Below are positions 47,701-59,011 of a stretch of 64,000 nucleotides of DNA, piece after piece. The DNA is taken from positions 13,392,001-13,456,000 of the forward strand of contig NC_135240.1 in assembly GCF_947623445.1 (NCBI RefSeq). The letters run 5' to 3'. Numbering within the stretch: position 1 is the first letter of the stretch; each line of letters starts with the position of its first letter. The stretch is from Clavelina lepadiformis (lineage: Eukaryota > Chordata > Ascidiacea > Aplousobranchia > Clavelinidae). The notes below the pieces were generated by a model. The model was not told where the DNA came from. It saw nothing but the letters and a program-made list of their open reading frames with translations, and made no database searches. The position numbers were made by a program, and so were the translations under genes.

Positions 47701-50143
47701 CGGCTAATCTATATAACGGGATTATGTAACAATCGTCTTTATCATTTAGTAATTAAACGCATTTTTCACTAATAAACCCAAATACTGAAAGTTGTCTTAC
47801 TTAAACTACTGCACAGCACTGTACAGTAAAAAACTAATCAAAGACAATTCAATCCTTTGCAAACCAGCTTTTAACCACATCACTTCCTCCAAAAAAGTTA
47901 AAAAATACACCCACTCATTAAAGACATTGCGACCCCCAGAAAAAGGCTAGTGGCCCCAGTTGGGGTCGCGACCCCTACGTTGAAAACCACTGTTCTATTG
48001 GATAGTGCGCACTCAAGCCTGCATGCATATTTGAAATGCGAATAGCTTACTTTCCGAAATTACAAAAAATCCTGTGGCACACCTGAGAATCTCTCACCGC
48101 ATACAGTTTAAGAAAAACTGATTTAGTTATTTAAAAAAAGGGGATTAAATGCTTTCTTAAAAGATTATTGGCTGTTCAAGATTCTCAATCTTTGTGGCCC
48201 CAGTGTTTTTAAGGTATTTCGAGGAACCGAAACAGTCAACCGAAACCCAACAAATTGATGATTTTGTGGGTTTGCTTCACTGCTTAACAGGTCGTCTTCG
48301 CCTTCATATGTACAACGTGGATGGAAACTGTGTTGGGTTGAATCGGTTGTTTTAGCCTCGAAGTTGAAGACGATGTCTATTAGATTGGGAATTCAGAATA
48401 TGAATGTGGATATACATATCCTACGGCCTAAGCAAACGATGGCACTAACTAGCTGCGAAAACAAGATACGAGTCATAAAGGCGTACAGAAAAGCAACAGG
48501 ATAATTTGATGTATCTCGATCTCGCGCGGAACAACAAAATGCTAAAATTAGAATAAGTGGGAGTTCAATCTTTGGAAATAACAATGTCTGCTGGGCATAT
48601 ATAGCATAAACAAGAACGGTGAACACTTAATTAATGTGATTCAATCGCAAATAAGGAAATGCTAAATAACGTAACTGATTGAACTGTATACATCTATCTT
48701 CAAATATTATACACAGGTCTCTTAAATTTCACCAACAGTCTATCAAAGTTTGTTCTTTTGCAACCGCAGTTCAGCGGAAAATTAGCAGTTGGTTTTTGAA
48801 AGTCGCCGTTTCCTAAAATTTCTCAGCAGTCACTAAATCCAAAAGTTAAAATACCTTGTTTGTGGGTATATAATAATTAATTGATAACTACCTGTAAGAA
48901 TGTAAACAATTAGATTTATGTTTTAAAGTACCGTTTCTTCGGGTATTAATTCCCTGGCGGCACTCTTACTGGAAGATTTCGTTCTCCATCGTTATCCAAA
49001 GTTAAGCTCCACTATTCAAGTGACTCTCAGCAAGGGCATTGGTAACGATTACATTTTAAATTGAATTCCTGATGCCACTGTTGATTTTAGAAGTTTTAGT
49101 ATCGATGGTGTTTAAAACTTTTCGTTTTGTTGTGACAGTAATTGGACTGGGAGTTATTGTGATGTGCTTTGCTTTAACAATCAAATATTTTAATGGCACC
49201 ATCATACAAATTGCTTTCACACTTGGTGGTACGTTAGGAGGACCAGTGTTAGCAGTTTTCACTCTGGGCATGTTTTTTCCTTGGGCAAATACTAAGGTAG
49301 TTTGATGATGATGAACGCTGCAAAACCAAGACGTGTTTAGTCAAATTATATTGCCATAACAAATGATTTGACACTGGTTGAGTTTTTCAGGGCACAGCCA
49401 TTGGACAAATCGTCAGTACGGTGCTTACTGGGGCGTTGGCAATTTGTGGAATCGTATACGGAAATTCATCAGCTCACAACCGTGCTATGCCTTTGTCCAC
49501 TGCAGAATGCACGACTATATCGCCCAGTAATACACAGTCATATACACGGAATTATACGACTCTTTCTACAAGTCATTTTGCTTATGAAGAACTTTCCACC
49601 GTATCTATTGCTTCAGACAGGTATGTGACTTTGCGAATACTATGTATATACTATAGCAAGTGCAACTTAGGCTTTGATATACACAACTGACCAAATGCGG
49701 TAAAAACGACAAAACATATATGCATATAGCTAAAATGTTAGGCAATATTTATTTCAGATCATCTCTGGAAAATACTTTATTCGCAATCTCCTACATATAT
49801 TACGGTACTGTAGCTCTCATTATTGGACTGACTGTGGGATTGGTAGCCTCATTTTTAACAGGTAAAACTGTAAAAGTCTGTTTTTGCTATAATACACAAA
49901 GCACCCACACCGACAGTCAACGCAACAAATGTAACGGAAATATTTCTAGGTGCGAACAACCCGAGGGAAGCAGATCCAAAGCTCTTTTTCCCTTTGATTG
50001 AAAACAAGATCTTTCCCGCTTCGGTTAGACACTTTTTCCGGTTTGGCGTTCCAGAAATTTCGCAAAAAGTCTGTTATGAAGCCGTGCCAAGAGAAAAAGA
50101 CATTGTAGAACAACTTAACGACGCAAAGGAGTCAGTTGTTTAA
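44711..50143 (+). CDS. Sodium-coupled solute transporter, SLC5A8/SLC5A12-like, paralogue 1
   Basis: Thirteen exons: 44711-44759, 45009-45112, 45201-45389, 45571-45636, 45936-46055, 46134-46288, 46380-46511, 46860-47078, 48929-49041, 49139-49296, 49391-49620, 49758-49861 and 49950-50143. They give 610 residues, the size of vertebrate SLC5A8. Family blocks in order are NYYFGGGKMSP, ETYLFGTA, the YLELRFDKKLRQ segment, [95 protein letters not shown] and [13 protein letters not shown]. Thirteen membrane helices are expected. Members carry small anionic solutes such as monocarboxylates (also iodide, vitamins) with Na+; the substrate here cannot be read. An extracellular loop (exon 11) has several Asn-x-Ser/Thr sites. 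The C-terminus ESVV fits a class I PDZ ligand. Intron 8 is 1.85 kb because of nested hAT insertions. Subfamily assignment is moderately sure. Confidence 0.92.
47106..48120. mobile_element. hAT element in SLC5 intron 8, carrying a second hAT inside
   Basis: The left end reads CAGTGGTTCTCAAACTTTTT and the right end read inward CAGTTTTTCTTAAACTG, with GCGGCACACT/GTGGCACACC subterminal words. Flanks GTTTATTT and ATTTAGTT agree at 6 of 8 bases, an eroded target duplication. Without the nested insertion (47433-47992) the element is about 455 bases and non-coding. It is older than the nested one. Confidence 0.75.
47433..47992. mobile_element. Nested hAT-type MITE
   Basis: The 560-base element begins CAGCGGTTTTCAACCTTTTT and ends GTTGAAAACCACTG, with GACCCC-rich subterminal words at both sides. 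Flanks ATCTATTG (47425-47432) and TTCTATTG (47993-48000) form a 7-of-8 target duplication. It has no transposase. It inserted into the hAT element that surrounds it. Confidence 0.88.
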
Positions 50144-51089
50144 ATAATACTGCTTAAAAAACTGAAATTGAAGGAGTTTTACTTTATTAATGTTTCGTTG
50201 GATGTTTTATACCATTGATGCTTTATTGGTGAAACACAAACCCTTTGGCAAAGTTTAAACATGAAATTTGTCCTAGTCGCACATAGTGGTTGTTTTTATT
50301 CAAACTTTTGTGTTAAACGAATTAAAACGTTTTTACGGCATACGCTTTGAAATGATTTAAGCCATAAATCTAGCTACGAGTTGCGCAAATTTTCCATTTA
50401 CGACACCAGTCCATAAAATTGTACGCGGTAACTTTGAAATGGCGGCGTTCTATTGTATCTATTAGCGGTAAACAAGTATTATGACTTCAGCAAATAGATC
50501 GTATCAATTTAGCTAAAAAGGATTTTATTTTCGTTTTTAATTGTACACCAAACTGAATCCAAGTAAAAAATAAATCTTTTTAACTAACTGTGTTGAGCAA
50601 CAGTTACACACTTCGATTACGGTTGCTAAAATAGAACAATCCAACGGTTCTAACCGATTTTCACAAATCTTTGAATGCGCCATAAGGCATTCTTCTACTC
50701 TGCTACATAGAACACCACCTCTGACACCAATAACCGGCTGAACCCATTAATATCGGACAGAAATTTCTTCAAATAACAAATATTCTTTTCTACATTTTAT
50801 GAGTGAAGAGTATTGAGCTGTCCGTTGTGGTCTGGATGTTTCTGCCACATAAGGGCTACGTCAATAATGCTTTTTTACGTTGTTTACAAAGTTTACTTGT
50901 TAAATAATATGAGTTTGATGAACCCATTTAAGTGCGGGGGCAGTGGGTCGTAATGGTGTGCAAAGGTATCTCTCGATCATAGGCTCTTTTCATGAATTTC
51001 ACTGGGCTAAGAGTTTATCCATACATTGAAGAAGTCCAAGATTGTCAGATGTTAGATAATTAAGGTAGAAATATATATACTTGCAAACA
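50144..51089. other. Intergenic region between the two SLC5 genes
   Basis: 950 bases with no coding signal. It holds the 3' end of paralogue 1 (AATAAA at about 50570) and the promoter of paralogue 2; no reliable TATA box was placed. Confidence 0.45.
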
Positions 51090-54000
51090 ATGGATGCAAA
51101 TAAGAAACAGTTCGGTATTGTCGATTTTGTCGTATTTATAGGTAAGAATTTACAACTTTATTTGTAAAGTATATGCAATATTCATAAACAACAATAAACT
51201 AGGCATTCAGACATAAAGCGCATTGCAGCAATTGCACTTTTAAGCACGTCATAATCCTATACAAATACTTAACCGCAATCAAGTTGTTTACAAGCAGCTA
51301 ACAAATGCAGTATGAGGATCCCAATTCCTGTTATAGATCAGAAAATAATGCAAATTTCGGAAAGTTTTTAACCATGCAAGATACTACCATTTAGAGCTAA
51401 TTACACCACTTCAAGAAGGGGTTTTGTACGTTATACTTGAACAGTTATTGCTCTGCAAATATGTTTAATCGATTTGGTGCAGCACTGTACAAATACTAAT
51501 ATAGCTGCATATATCCTCACTGAAAACCCCAGAGCCTTGCACTGGAGCTTTGGACGAATGGAATTTTTGGTTTTGTTACAGGTTTGCTCGTAATGACTAT
51601 GTTTGTTGGAATTTACCACGCATACAGAGACAGAAAGAAAAGTAATCTGGACAATTACTATTTTGGTGGAAGAAACATGCCACCGGTACGTATCGATGCT
51701 TTATTTATACGATTAAATACGTGATTCTATTTCATGGATTTCTACCTTATTTCTTAAACGTTACATGAAAGTCATACCCATACAATCCCGGTATAGTCGT
51801 ATACTGAGATAACATATTCTAAGAACACGGTCAAATCTATCGTAGCCAATTTGTTTTTGGATGCTTTTATGAGATGTAGATTCCAGTTGGTCTATCCATA
51901 TCAGTGACATTCATCTCGGCCATGACTGTCATTGGATATCCCACAGAAACTTATCTGTTTGGCACCGTCATAGGCTGGTTTTGCTTCGTAAACTTTATCC
52001 CAACAACCGTGGCGTGTGTTATCTACATTCCATTGGTTCATCGCTTGAAGTTGGCTTCAATATATGAGGTGGTGTTATACGAAAACGAGAAAATTGTTCA
52101 ATACTTCATATAAAAAAAAAACCAAACAGTTGTATACCAGGCGGAGTGATTTTAATATATTCACGATTAACTCGATTACGCATCATAATTCTTTAAAGTT
52201 TAAACCTTCCATCAGATATTCTATTGCCAATTTATAAAAGTCAAACCTTCAAAAGAATATTTTTTCCGTAGTATTTGGAGCTGCGTTTTCATAAAAGCTT
52301 ACGTCAAATGGGATCAATCTTTATTTCTGTGGCAATGGTAAAGTTCTTATATATACTGAATATATTTGCATTTCCAAAAACTAAGTTGGTTGCAACCTTT
52401 GTGTGGCACGAGTTTTGTGTAACTTTGAATGTTTTTCAGAAAGTCGCAGTAATTTATCTTTGACATGATTTAGATTGTTTACATGGGCTTGACTATTTAC
52501 ATTCCCGCACTGGCTTTAAATGCAGTAACACCGCTTGATCTGATTTGGACAATTATTTTAGGAAGTGGAATTTGCACCATCTATACTGCACTTGTAAGTA
52601 AATTTGACCTGATAGAAGAATGAAGTTCCAAAAAGATTTGACATTAGGCATAGTTATTCAGCTAAAGTCATACATTTAGAAGGTGGCAAATGTAATCGTC
52701 AAGAAGCGGTTTTATGTAACATACCGTACAAAAAGTGTTGTACCAAAGTCTGTTTTTCATTTAGCTACCTTATTGTAGGCCTTATACTACAGACATATGG
52801 ACCAGCCTATAACTGCCAGGTCATAAATATACTAATAACATAAACCAAAAACATTTCCAAAAATCAATTGTTTCAAAACTTTATATAATATGCAATTGTA
52901 CGTTGGCAGGGTGGCATGAAAGCAGTGGTATGGACGGACACTTTGCAAACCTGTATCATGTTAGCCGGCTCACTGGCCGCTTTGATAAAAGCGACAACAC
53001 ATGTTGGAGGTTTTCACAAAGTTTGGGCGGCGTTGGATCGTGGAGGAAGATTAAATTTCTTTAAGTGAATAGTTTCTTATCTCATACGCCTATACATATT
53101 TCTTATAGTTTCTTAAATGTACGTTTTTCCCCTTTCAACAAACTAGGAAAAAATCTGCTTAAATTAGTGAATACATTATGCATTTAGTTTTAATCCTGAT
53201 CCAACGTTACGCAATTCATTCTGGACGATCATAGTAGGTACAGCTATTAATTTTTCCAATCCTAATCAAGCAATCATTCAACGGTACATGTCCTGCTCGT
53301 CCGTGAAAAAAGCGCGAACGTAAGTCATCTACCAATGAATGATCAAACAGCACTGTTTTACTTTACGCAATAAAACTTTTAACTCACATTTTATCCAGCG
53401 CTGCTCTGGTGGCCATCATTCCTAGTGTCGCCTTTATATTGATTGCGGTTTTGACTGGATGTGCTATGTATGCCTACTATGAAGGCTGCGATCCTCTACT
53501 AGCTAACAAGATACAGAAAGTTGATCAAATGATGCCTTATCTAGTCGTAGATATTTTTCAGGACGTACCTGGCATGGCTGGATTGTTTGTATCGGCCGGG
53601 TTCAGCGGAACACTCAGGTTAAACAATTGTCATTTTGTGCAGATGAAAATGAACAACATTAGTTTACTTGTACAGTATTTTACAGTACGGTATCATCCGG
53701 AATTAACTCACTGGCATCGCTTGCAGTAGAAGATTTTATACTTGTGCAAAGACCTAAGATAAAATCGACTACACAAGTAACAATCAGCAAGATTATAGGT
53801 AAGTTTAGATTTTTACAAAAATATAAAACATAATAATTTTCAAAGCACTTCATACAATGTCCACTGATTTTCAAAATATTACTAGCACCCCATAGTCTAT
53901 TCTCTATTATGTCTACAACAAAGTAGTTTTCAAAATATTAGTGGTCACTTAATAATGTCTTTTTATATGTTTTCTTACGACAGTGGTGGTTTTTGGCTTT

Positions 54001-55687
54001 ATCGTAATGTCATTTGCTTTGTCCGTTCAATATTTTGGTGGGACGGTGACTCAAATTGGTTTCACACTAGCTGGCATACTAGGAGGTCCGTTATTGGCAG
54101 TTTTTACTCTCGGTCTCTTCTTTCCGTGGACAAATACAAAGGTATGAAGTTGGCAGATTCTGTTGGTCAAAGCGTTTAAAAGCTTTTTCATCACTGGAAT
54201 AATTAATCTATACTTCAACTACAAATTCAGCAATCCGGCACAAAGCGCTATATTTACAACCTAAGACTATATAGGCCTACCTAGTTATTCTTTAATTTAT
54301 TCAAAGTTTGATCGTATCAGCATGTAACACTAACATGTATGACGTATCGTCAGCATAACATCAGAAAACTTCTAAGTTTTTGTTTATTATCAGTAAGGTT
54401 TTGACAGGGAGCACTAATTGGACAAATTACGAGCACGGTGTTAACAGCGACACTTGTAGCCTTGTGTTTGGCTTACGGAGTATCGCCAATACAAAACCGT
54501 AGCCTACCTGCCTCCACAGACGAATGCGTTGAGATGCTTTCATCAAACGCAACCGATGTAACTCCACTAAAACATTTTCCTACAACGGCTGTGGTGATGA
54601 CAACAACTTCTATAGAGGCAAAGTAAAACTCGTTCTTTTTTATTTTCAGTGTTTTAGACACTCGATCAGCACACATGTCATGTTTTAGTCCAGAATTGTA
54701 ATCGGGCTTTATAGCCTATACTTAACACGAACGCGAAAATACAAGCCCGAAATCGAAAATTTGTTGGAGGATCGAATTAATTCCGAAAGTTAAATTTACC
54801 GAATGAATAAAACTCATTTTTCCATGTCACCCTTTTCTAAGTTGGCCTTTGCGCTCTGTAGTAGGTTTTAGCGTCATGCGCGCATACACATTCGTGTAAA
54901 GAATGTGAAATTACGAAGAAAGGTTGGCAGAGTGTGAGTATTACTTTTTTTAAACCTGAACCCGGCCCCAAACCTAAAAGCTCAACCAGATTTACAAATC
55001 TGCTTTAGCACAAAGGTTTACTTCTGTTTTTGCAGCTTGCCGCTTCAGGATTCTTTATTTGCCATATCTTACATTTACTTTGGAGCAGTTGGTTTTGCCT
55101 TGTGTCTAATTTTGGGATTATTTGTTTCTTTTGCAACAGGTATGTTTATAATTAAAGTAGGCTGAGCCAAACGTCTTCACTTACACTGCAATAAAAGTAC
55201 ACACACCCGTTGCGCAGAACTGTTCGTTCATTTTGTCCTCAGTCTGAAAACTGCATTGTGTTTTTCTTGATTCTATGACACCCTATCTCAAGTCACATTC
55301 AAGATTAGTCTGAGTGACTATAGGTTTTACAAATCAGTTCTATCCTGAACAGTAGCTTAATCTTAGATAATGTGCGGGTAAAGGTCAGGTTTAAAGTTTT
55401 TGATCAAATAACGAAAAGGTGTTTTCGTCTAATAGTTTATAACAATCCATATGTTTTATAATAATTGGGGTCGATGTCATGTCTGTTTTGCTTTTTTAGG
55501 CGCGAACAAACCGAGTGAGTTGGATCCTAAGTTATTCATTCCATTAATTGAGAACGAAATATTTCCGGCTTCCGTTCGGAAATTTTTTCGTTTTGGAGTT
55601 CCACCACTTCAGGAAGAAAGCTTCAAGGCGGAGGAAACCGAGCTTAAGATTCTTCAAGAATATGTTTCTACCGAATCCGAAGTTTAA
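51090..55687 (+). CDS. Sodium-coupled solute transporter, SLC5A8/SLC5A12-like, paralogue 2
   Basis: Thirteen exons: 51090-51141, 51582-51685, 51880-52068, 52272-52337, 52474-52593, 52910-53064, 53188-53319, 53399-53617, 53686-53798, 53984-54141, 54408-54622, 55036-55139 and 55500-55687. They give 604 residues. Exons 2-10 and 12 have exactly the same lengths as in paralogue 1 and every intron has the same phase, so this is a tandem duplicate. Family blocks are [110 protein letters not shown] and [16 protein letters not shown]. Differences cluster in the extracellular loop of exon 11 (Ser/Thr-rich with NAT) and the C-terminus, which ends ESEV, again a class I PDZ-like tail. Expected role is Na+-coupled uptake at the plasma membrane; the substrate is unknown. 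Introns are shorter than in paralogue 1 and no transposon was seen in them. Confidence 0.92.
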
Positions 55688-56314
55688 ATATGACCCAATA
55701 ATACATCCAATGATAACTGTAATGCTATTAATAGATGAAGAAAATACATTTTTTGTGAACAGCTTTTCCGCTTATCGCCCTGGGCTGCCGGTGTAGCAAC
55801 CGTGTTATCTACACACAACCATTACATCGTCTGAAATGAGTACCAACAAAAGTCTTAAACATGTTTGAAGTTATTATGTGCATTGTGGACTGCCCAGTAA
55901 TCATGAAAAATTTTTCTAGAACAAATTCCGAAATGAAAAACTGTTTATCGGGGATGTTGATAATGATAACGACACTTTCAAGGGATCAATACAATAAAAT
56001 CCAACTGAATACATCCTAAATCAATCAATCAATCGGTAGAATAAATATGTTTCAGTTTAGTTAAGGGTAACCAGTATTTTAAAGATAGCAGAAACGGTAT
56101 CAGAATAAAGAATGTTTTTACGCTTGGAAATGCATTTTACCAAACATTTCCCGACCGCTAAATGTATAATTTGCATATACTTATATCTTTTCTGTACATA
56201 TATCTGTCACCAAATTTCACGTTTGGTAATTCTTTGTATATTAACCATGCTGATAGGCGTTTTAAGAAGGCATCAAACACCAAAAAATGCCATAAAATCT
56301 TTGTTTGTTTTATT
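55688..56314. other. 3' flank of SLC5 paralogue 2
   Basis: No gene seen. AATAAA at about 55993 is a candidate polyadenylation signal for paralogue 2, some 300 bases after its stop. At 56255-56300 a GAAGGCATCAAACACC-like block recurs in inverted form at 58045-58090. Confidence 0.45.
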
Positions 56315-56322
56315 GGTGTACC

Positions 56323-56505
56323 GACACTTAATCACGCGACACTTAATCACCGACACATAATCACTAGGACACTTAATCACGCGACACATAATCACTAGGA
56401 CATTTAATCACGCGACACATAATCACTAGGACATTTAATCACGCGATTTGGATACTTAATCACGCGACACATAATCACTTGGATGCGACAGCACTTGGAT
56501 GCGAC
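56323..56505 (+). repeat. Left tandem-repeat arm of foldback element
   Basis: Direct repeats of a 13-16-base unit with core GACAYWTAATCAC, arranged as alternating CTAG- and GC-spaced units. This is not a CRISPR array: there are no unique spacers and the array recurs in inverted form at 57538-57680. Confidence 0.9.
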
Positions 56506-57537
56506 AGCACTCACTTCAGTATATTACGCTACATTGCTGCAATCTCAATCATACCAATCACAAAAAGAGCAAAATATATGTATTCACACTTGAATAAGGT
56601 CCATTTGAAATTTTTCGGGAATGGTATTGGCGTCCACATCAAAAGGAGTACTGAATAGCCTGAATTTATTTTGTAGAGAACGAATGTCGGAAAAGCGTGA
56701 GGAAAATTCAGTAATTCAAGCTCGTGTGCATCTCTCTGTGGGGATGGCGATGTGGATTGCTTTTAAGGTTGGCCTAAAGCCAAAGGCTATTAGTCTTTCT
56801 TTTAGAACTCCCCGACAATTGTCTTTGACTCCGTTTCGCCGGCTTTCTCTATAATGTTTCTTTAAATCAACACCAGCTTCATAAAGTCTAATTGTTATAT
56901 TGTCCGAAATAAGTTGTATCACATTAGAAACATTTTCATCATCTTTTCATATTTAAACAAAACTATAACTCCAATTCAGTAATGAACAGTCTAGAAGGTA
57001 AAACTGATATTATGTGTAGAGAGTAGAGACAAGAAGAGGAGATTTTAACCAAACCTTAGTTTTTATAGAAACACATTAGATTAGCCAATCAGGAAATAAC
57101 ATGTCATTTTGCATTGCTACGTATAACCTATGTAATATGTAACATTATTCTATTGTCACCGAAGCTCTTGATCAAAGTACCATCAAAACGGTTCTGACGT
57201 GAAGAAAAAACTTTTTACCTATTACCTTTCTTAAAACAAAGTTTTGCAAAAGCGAAGTAGCCTACACCACATATACGCACAGATGGGTATCGCGACAATT
57301 CTAATGATAATTTAAACTAAACCGTCAAATTCAGAAAACATTGGTTTAAAGTTGACTTCCACCAGCTAGAAACTCTTTGTTATTTAGCCAGAAATATCAC
57401 CAACACGATGACAGTCATCGTGTTGACACAGTTGACCGTTATCTGTCAAGCGAGATTTTAGTTTATCTTCGTGCAGTTGCTTACATTTCCCATGCATGAC
57501 ATTGTTACCTAGTGTGTACGGTAGCCGATACTGTAAA

Positions 57538-57680
57538 TGTGTGATTAAATGTCCTAGTGATTATGTGTCGCGTGATTAAATGTCCTAGTGATTATGTGTC
57601 GCGTGATTAAATGTCCTAGTGATTATGTGTCGGTGATTAAGCGTCGCGTGATTAAGTGTCGCGTGATTAAGTGTCACCAA
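57538..57680 (-). repeat. Right tandem-repeat arm of foldback element
   Basis: Reverse complement of the left arm: about nine units with the same core and the same alternation of spacers. Confidence 0.9.
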
Positions 57681-57692
57681 ACCTGTTTTATT

Positions 57693-59011
57693 ATACAGTA
57701 AATTTACTAAATGACTGATTACTCGAAAAATCCTACATGGGGCTCTCTGAAATTTTGCATGTCAATTTAATATGCTTTGAACTACCATTCCAGAAAATGA
57801 CATCAAAAAACCACGATTCAAACTTTTTTTACAGAGGCACAAAATAAACACTAGAATTTTTGGTCTAAAAAACCTAATTTTAGCCACTTTCATGCTAATT
57901 TTTAGCCTAATTCTGCATGCGACCTGGGACATTGAAGCGCACCAACTGCTAGGGTAATTCCCAGGCTAGAAAACAACACCAACAGTGCTGCCTTCTGATT
58001 GGTCTAAATAGGTTTTTTAAAGCCCTACGTAGGACGTCCAACAAATTCATAAAGATCTTAGTTTTAGGGGTTTGACGCCTCCTTAATGTAGCACTGCACA
58101 TTGATATGTATTTTGTTGTATAGTTAGATGTATATTCCACGATATGTTTTTAGATTTATATTGTTTTGGTCATAATGTGTGACTGCGTGTTTATGTAGTA
58201 TTAGTATTTCATCGATATACCACTTGTGACTCCTTTTCTTGTTAGTAAGTTTTCTACACACGTACATGGTTTACTCCTTTACCCACAACTCCTCCCCCCA
58301 GGGTATGTTGCGCTGCCTGCAATTTCCAATCTCACACTCTAATGATTATTGATTACGCTGTGGTTTGTTGGAGAAGAGTTGATTCAGTCTACGTTTGGTT
58401 TTAATACAAGAAAGACGTTTGTTTTTATTAAAGGAACGCTCATAAAAGATAGGAGAGCAGAAACCGGCTAATCGACTAGCCGTAAAAGCGGGAAGTTTCC
58501 TAGCTAAGAAAAATCTTGGTTACATATCCTGATCATTTATGTTATAGGCCATCTCGTAACTATTGTTGCAATCATCCTGAGAGGTCAGTTCTGTTTTAGT
58601 AGGACGGCTCCACGATCCACAAGTCAAATGTTATCGCGGTGAAAGCTACACTGCTGTTTCCCTCCGCTCACTTTTATTGTAAATAACTTAAAGTTAATTG
58701 CGTGCAGCAGAATGTTGAATAATAATCTGATCTTGCAACAACTCAGTGTCACTATTTTAAAACGATGCCCTGACAAAAAGTAAGATCAACGATTGCTGCG
58801 AAAGCCAATTTAATAAGTGACTTTTTAAGCGTATTCTTAAAAAGTATATTCTATTTTCAGTCAAATAAGTACAAACAGAAAGAAATTTAAATTACTTTCG
58901 GTAAAGAATGCTACCTATTGGTAATGTATGTGCATCCAGCCATAAAATGTGAACGCATAAATTAATTACAATGCTCCCTCTGGAGTAAACCAACAGCATA
59001 AAGTACAAGCT
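57693..59011. other. Intergenic region between foldback element and CCDC34-like gene
   Basis: No gene seen. The minus-strand frame at 57949-58140 is not supported; part of it overlaps the inverted copy of the 56255-56300 block. Confidence 0.4.

Larger units (their letters stand above)
56315..57683. mobile_element. Foldback/Mutator-like DNA element with tandem-repeat arms
   Basis: The 1369-base element is flanked by a perfect 9-base duplication TGTTTTATT (56306-56314 and 57684-57692). Its ends are long inverted arms: left about 56315-56520, right about 57538-57683. Each arm consists of about nine or ten short units GACACTTAATCAC, GACACATAATCACTAG and GACATTTAATCACGC that alternate in the same order. 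The outermost bases GGTGTACCGACAC and GGTTTGGTGACAC are partly matched. A 9-base duplication and repeat-built arms are known for Foldback and Mutator-like elements. The 1 kb interior has only short frames (56621-56854 on plus; 56716-56922 on minus) and no recognised transposase, so it is non-autonomous. Confidence 0.85.

Noticed and set aside
49072-49138. Upstream extension of SLC5 paralogue 1 exon 10 (open frame from 49072)
   Set aside because: The acceptor at 49138 matches the paralogue 2 boundary exactly and follows a better pyrimidine tract; the extension is unmatched in the paralogue.
56323-56505. Direct repeats resembling a CRISPR array
   Set aside because: Units are directly adjacent with no unique spacers, the array is mirrored at 57538-57680, and the DNA is eukaryotic; it is the arm of a foldback element.
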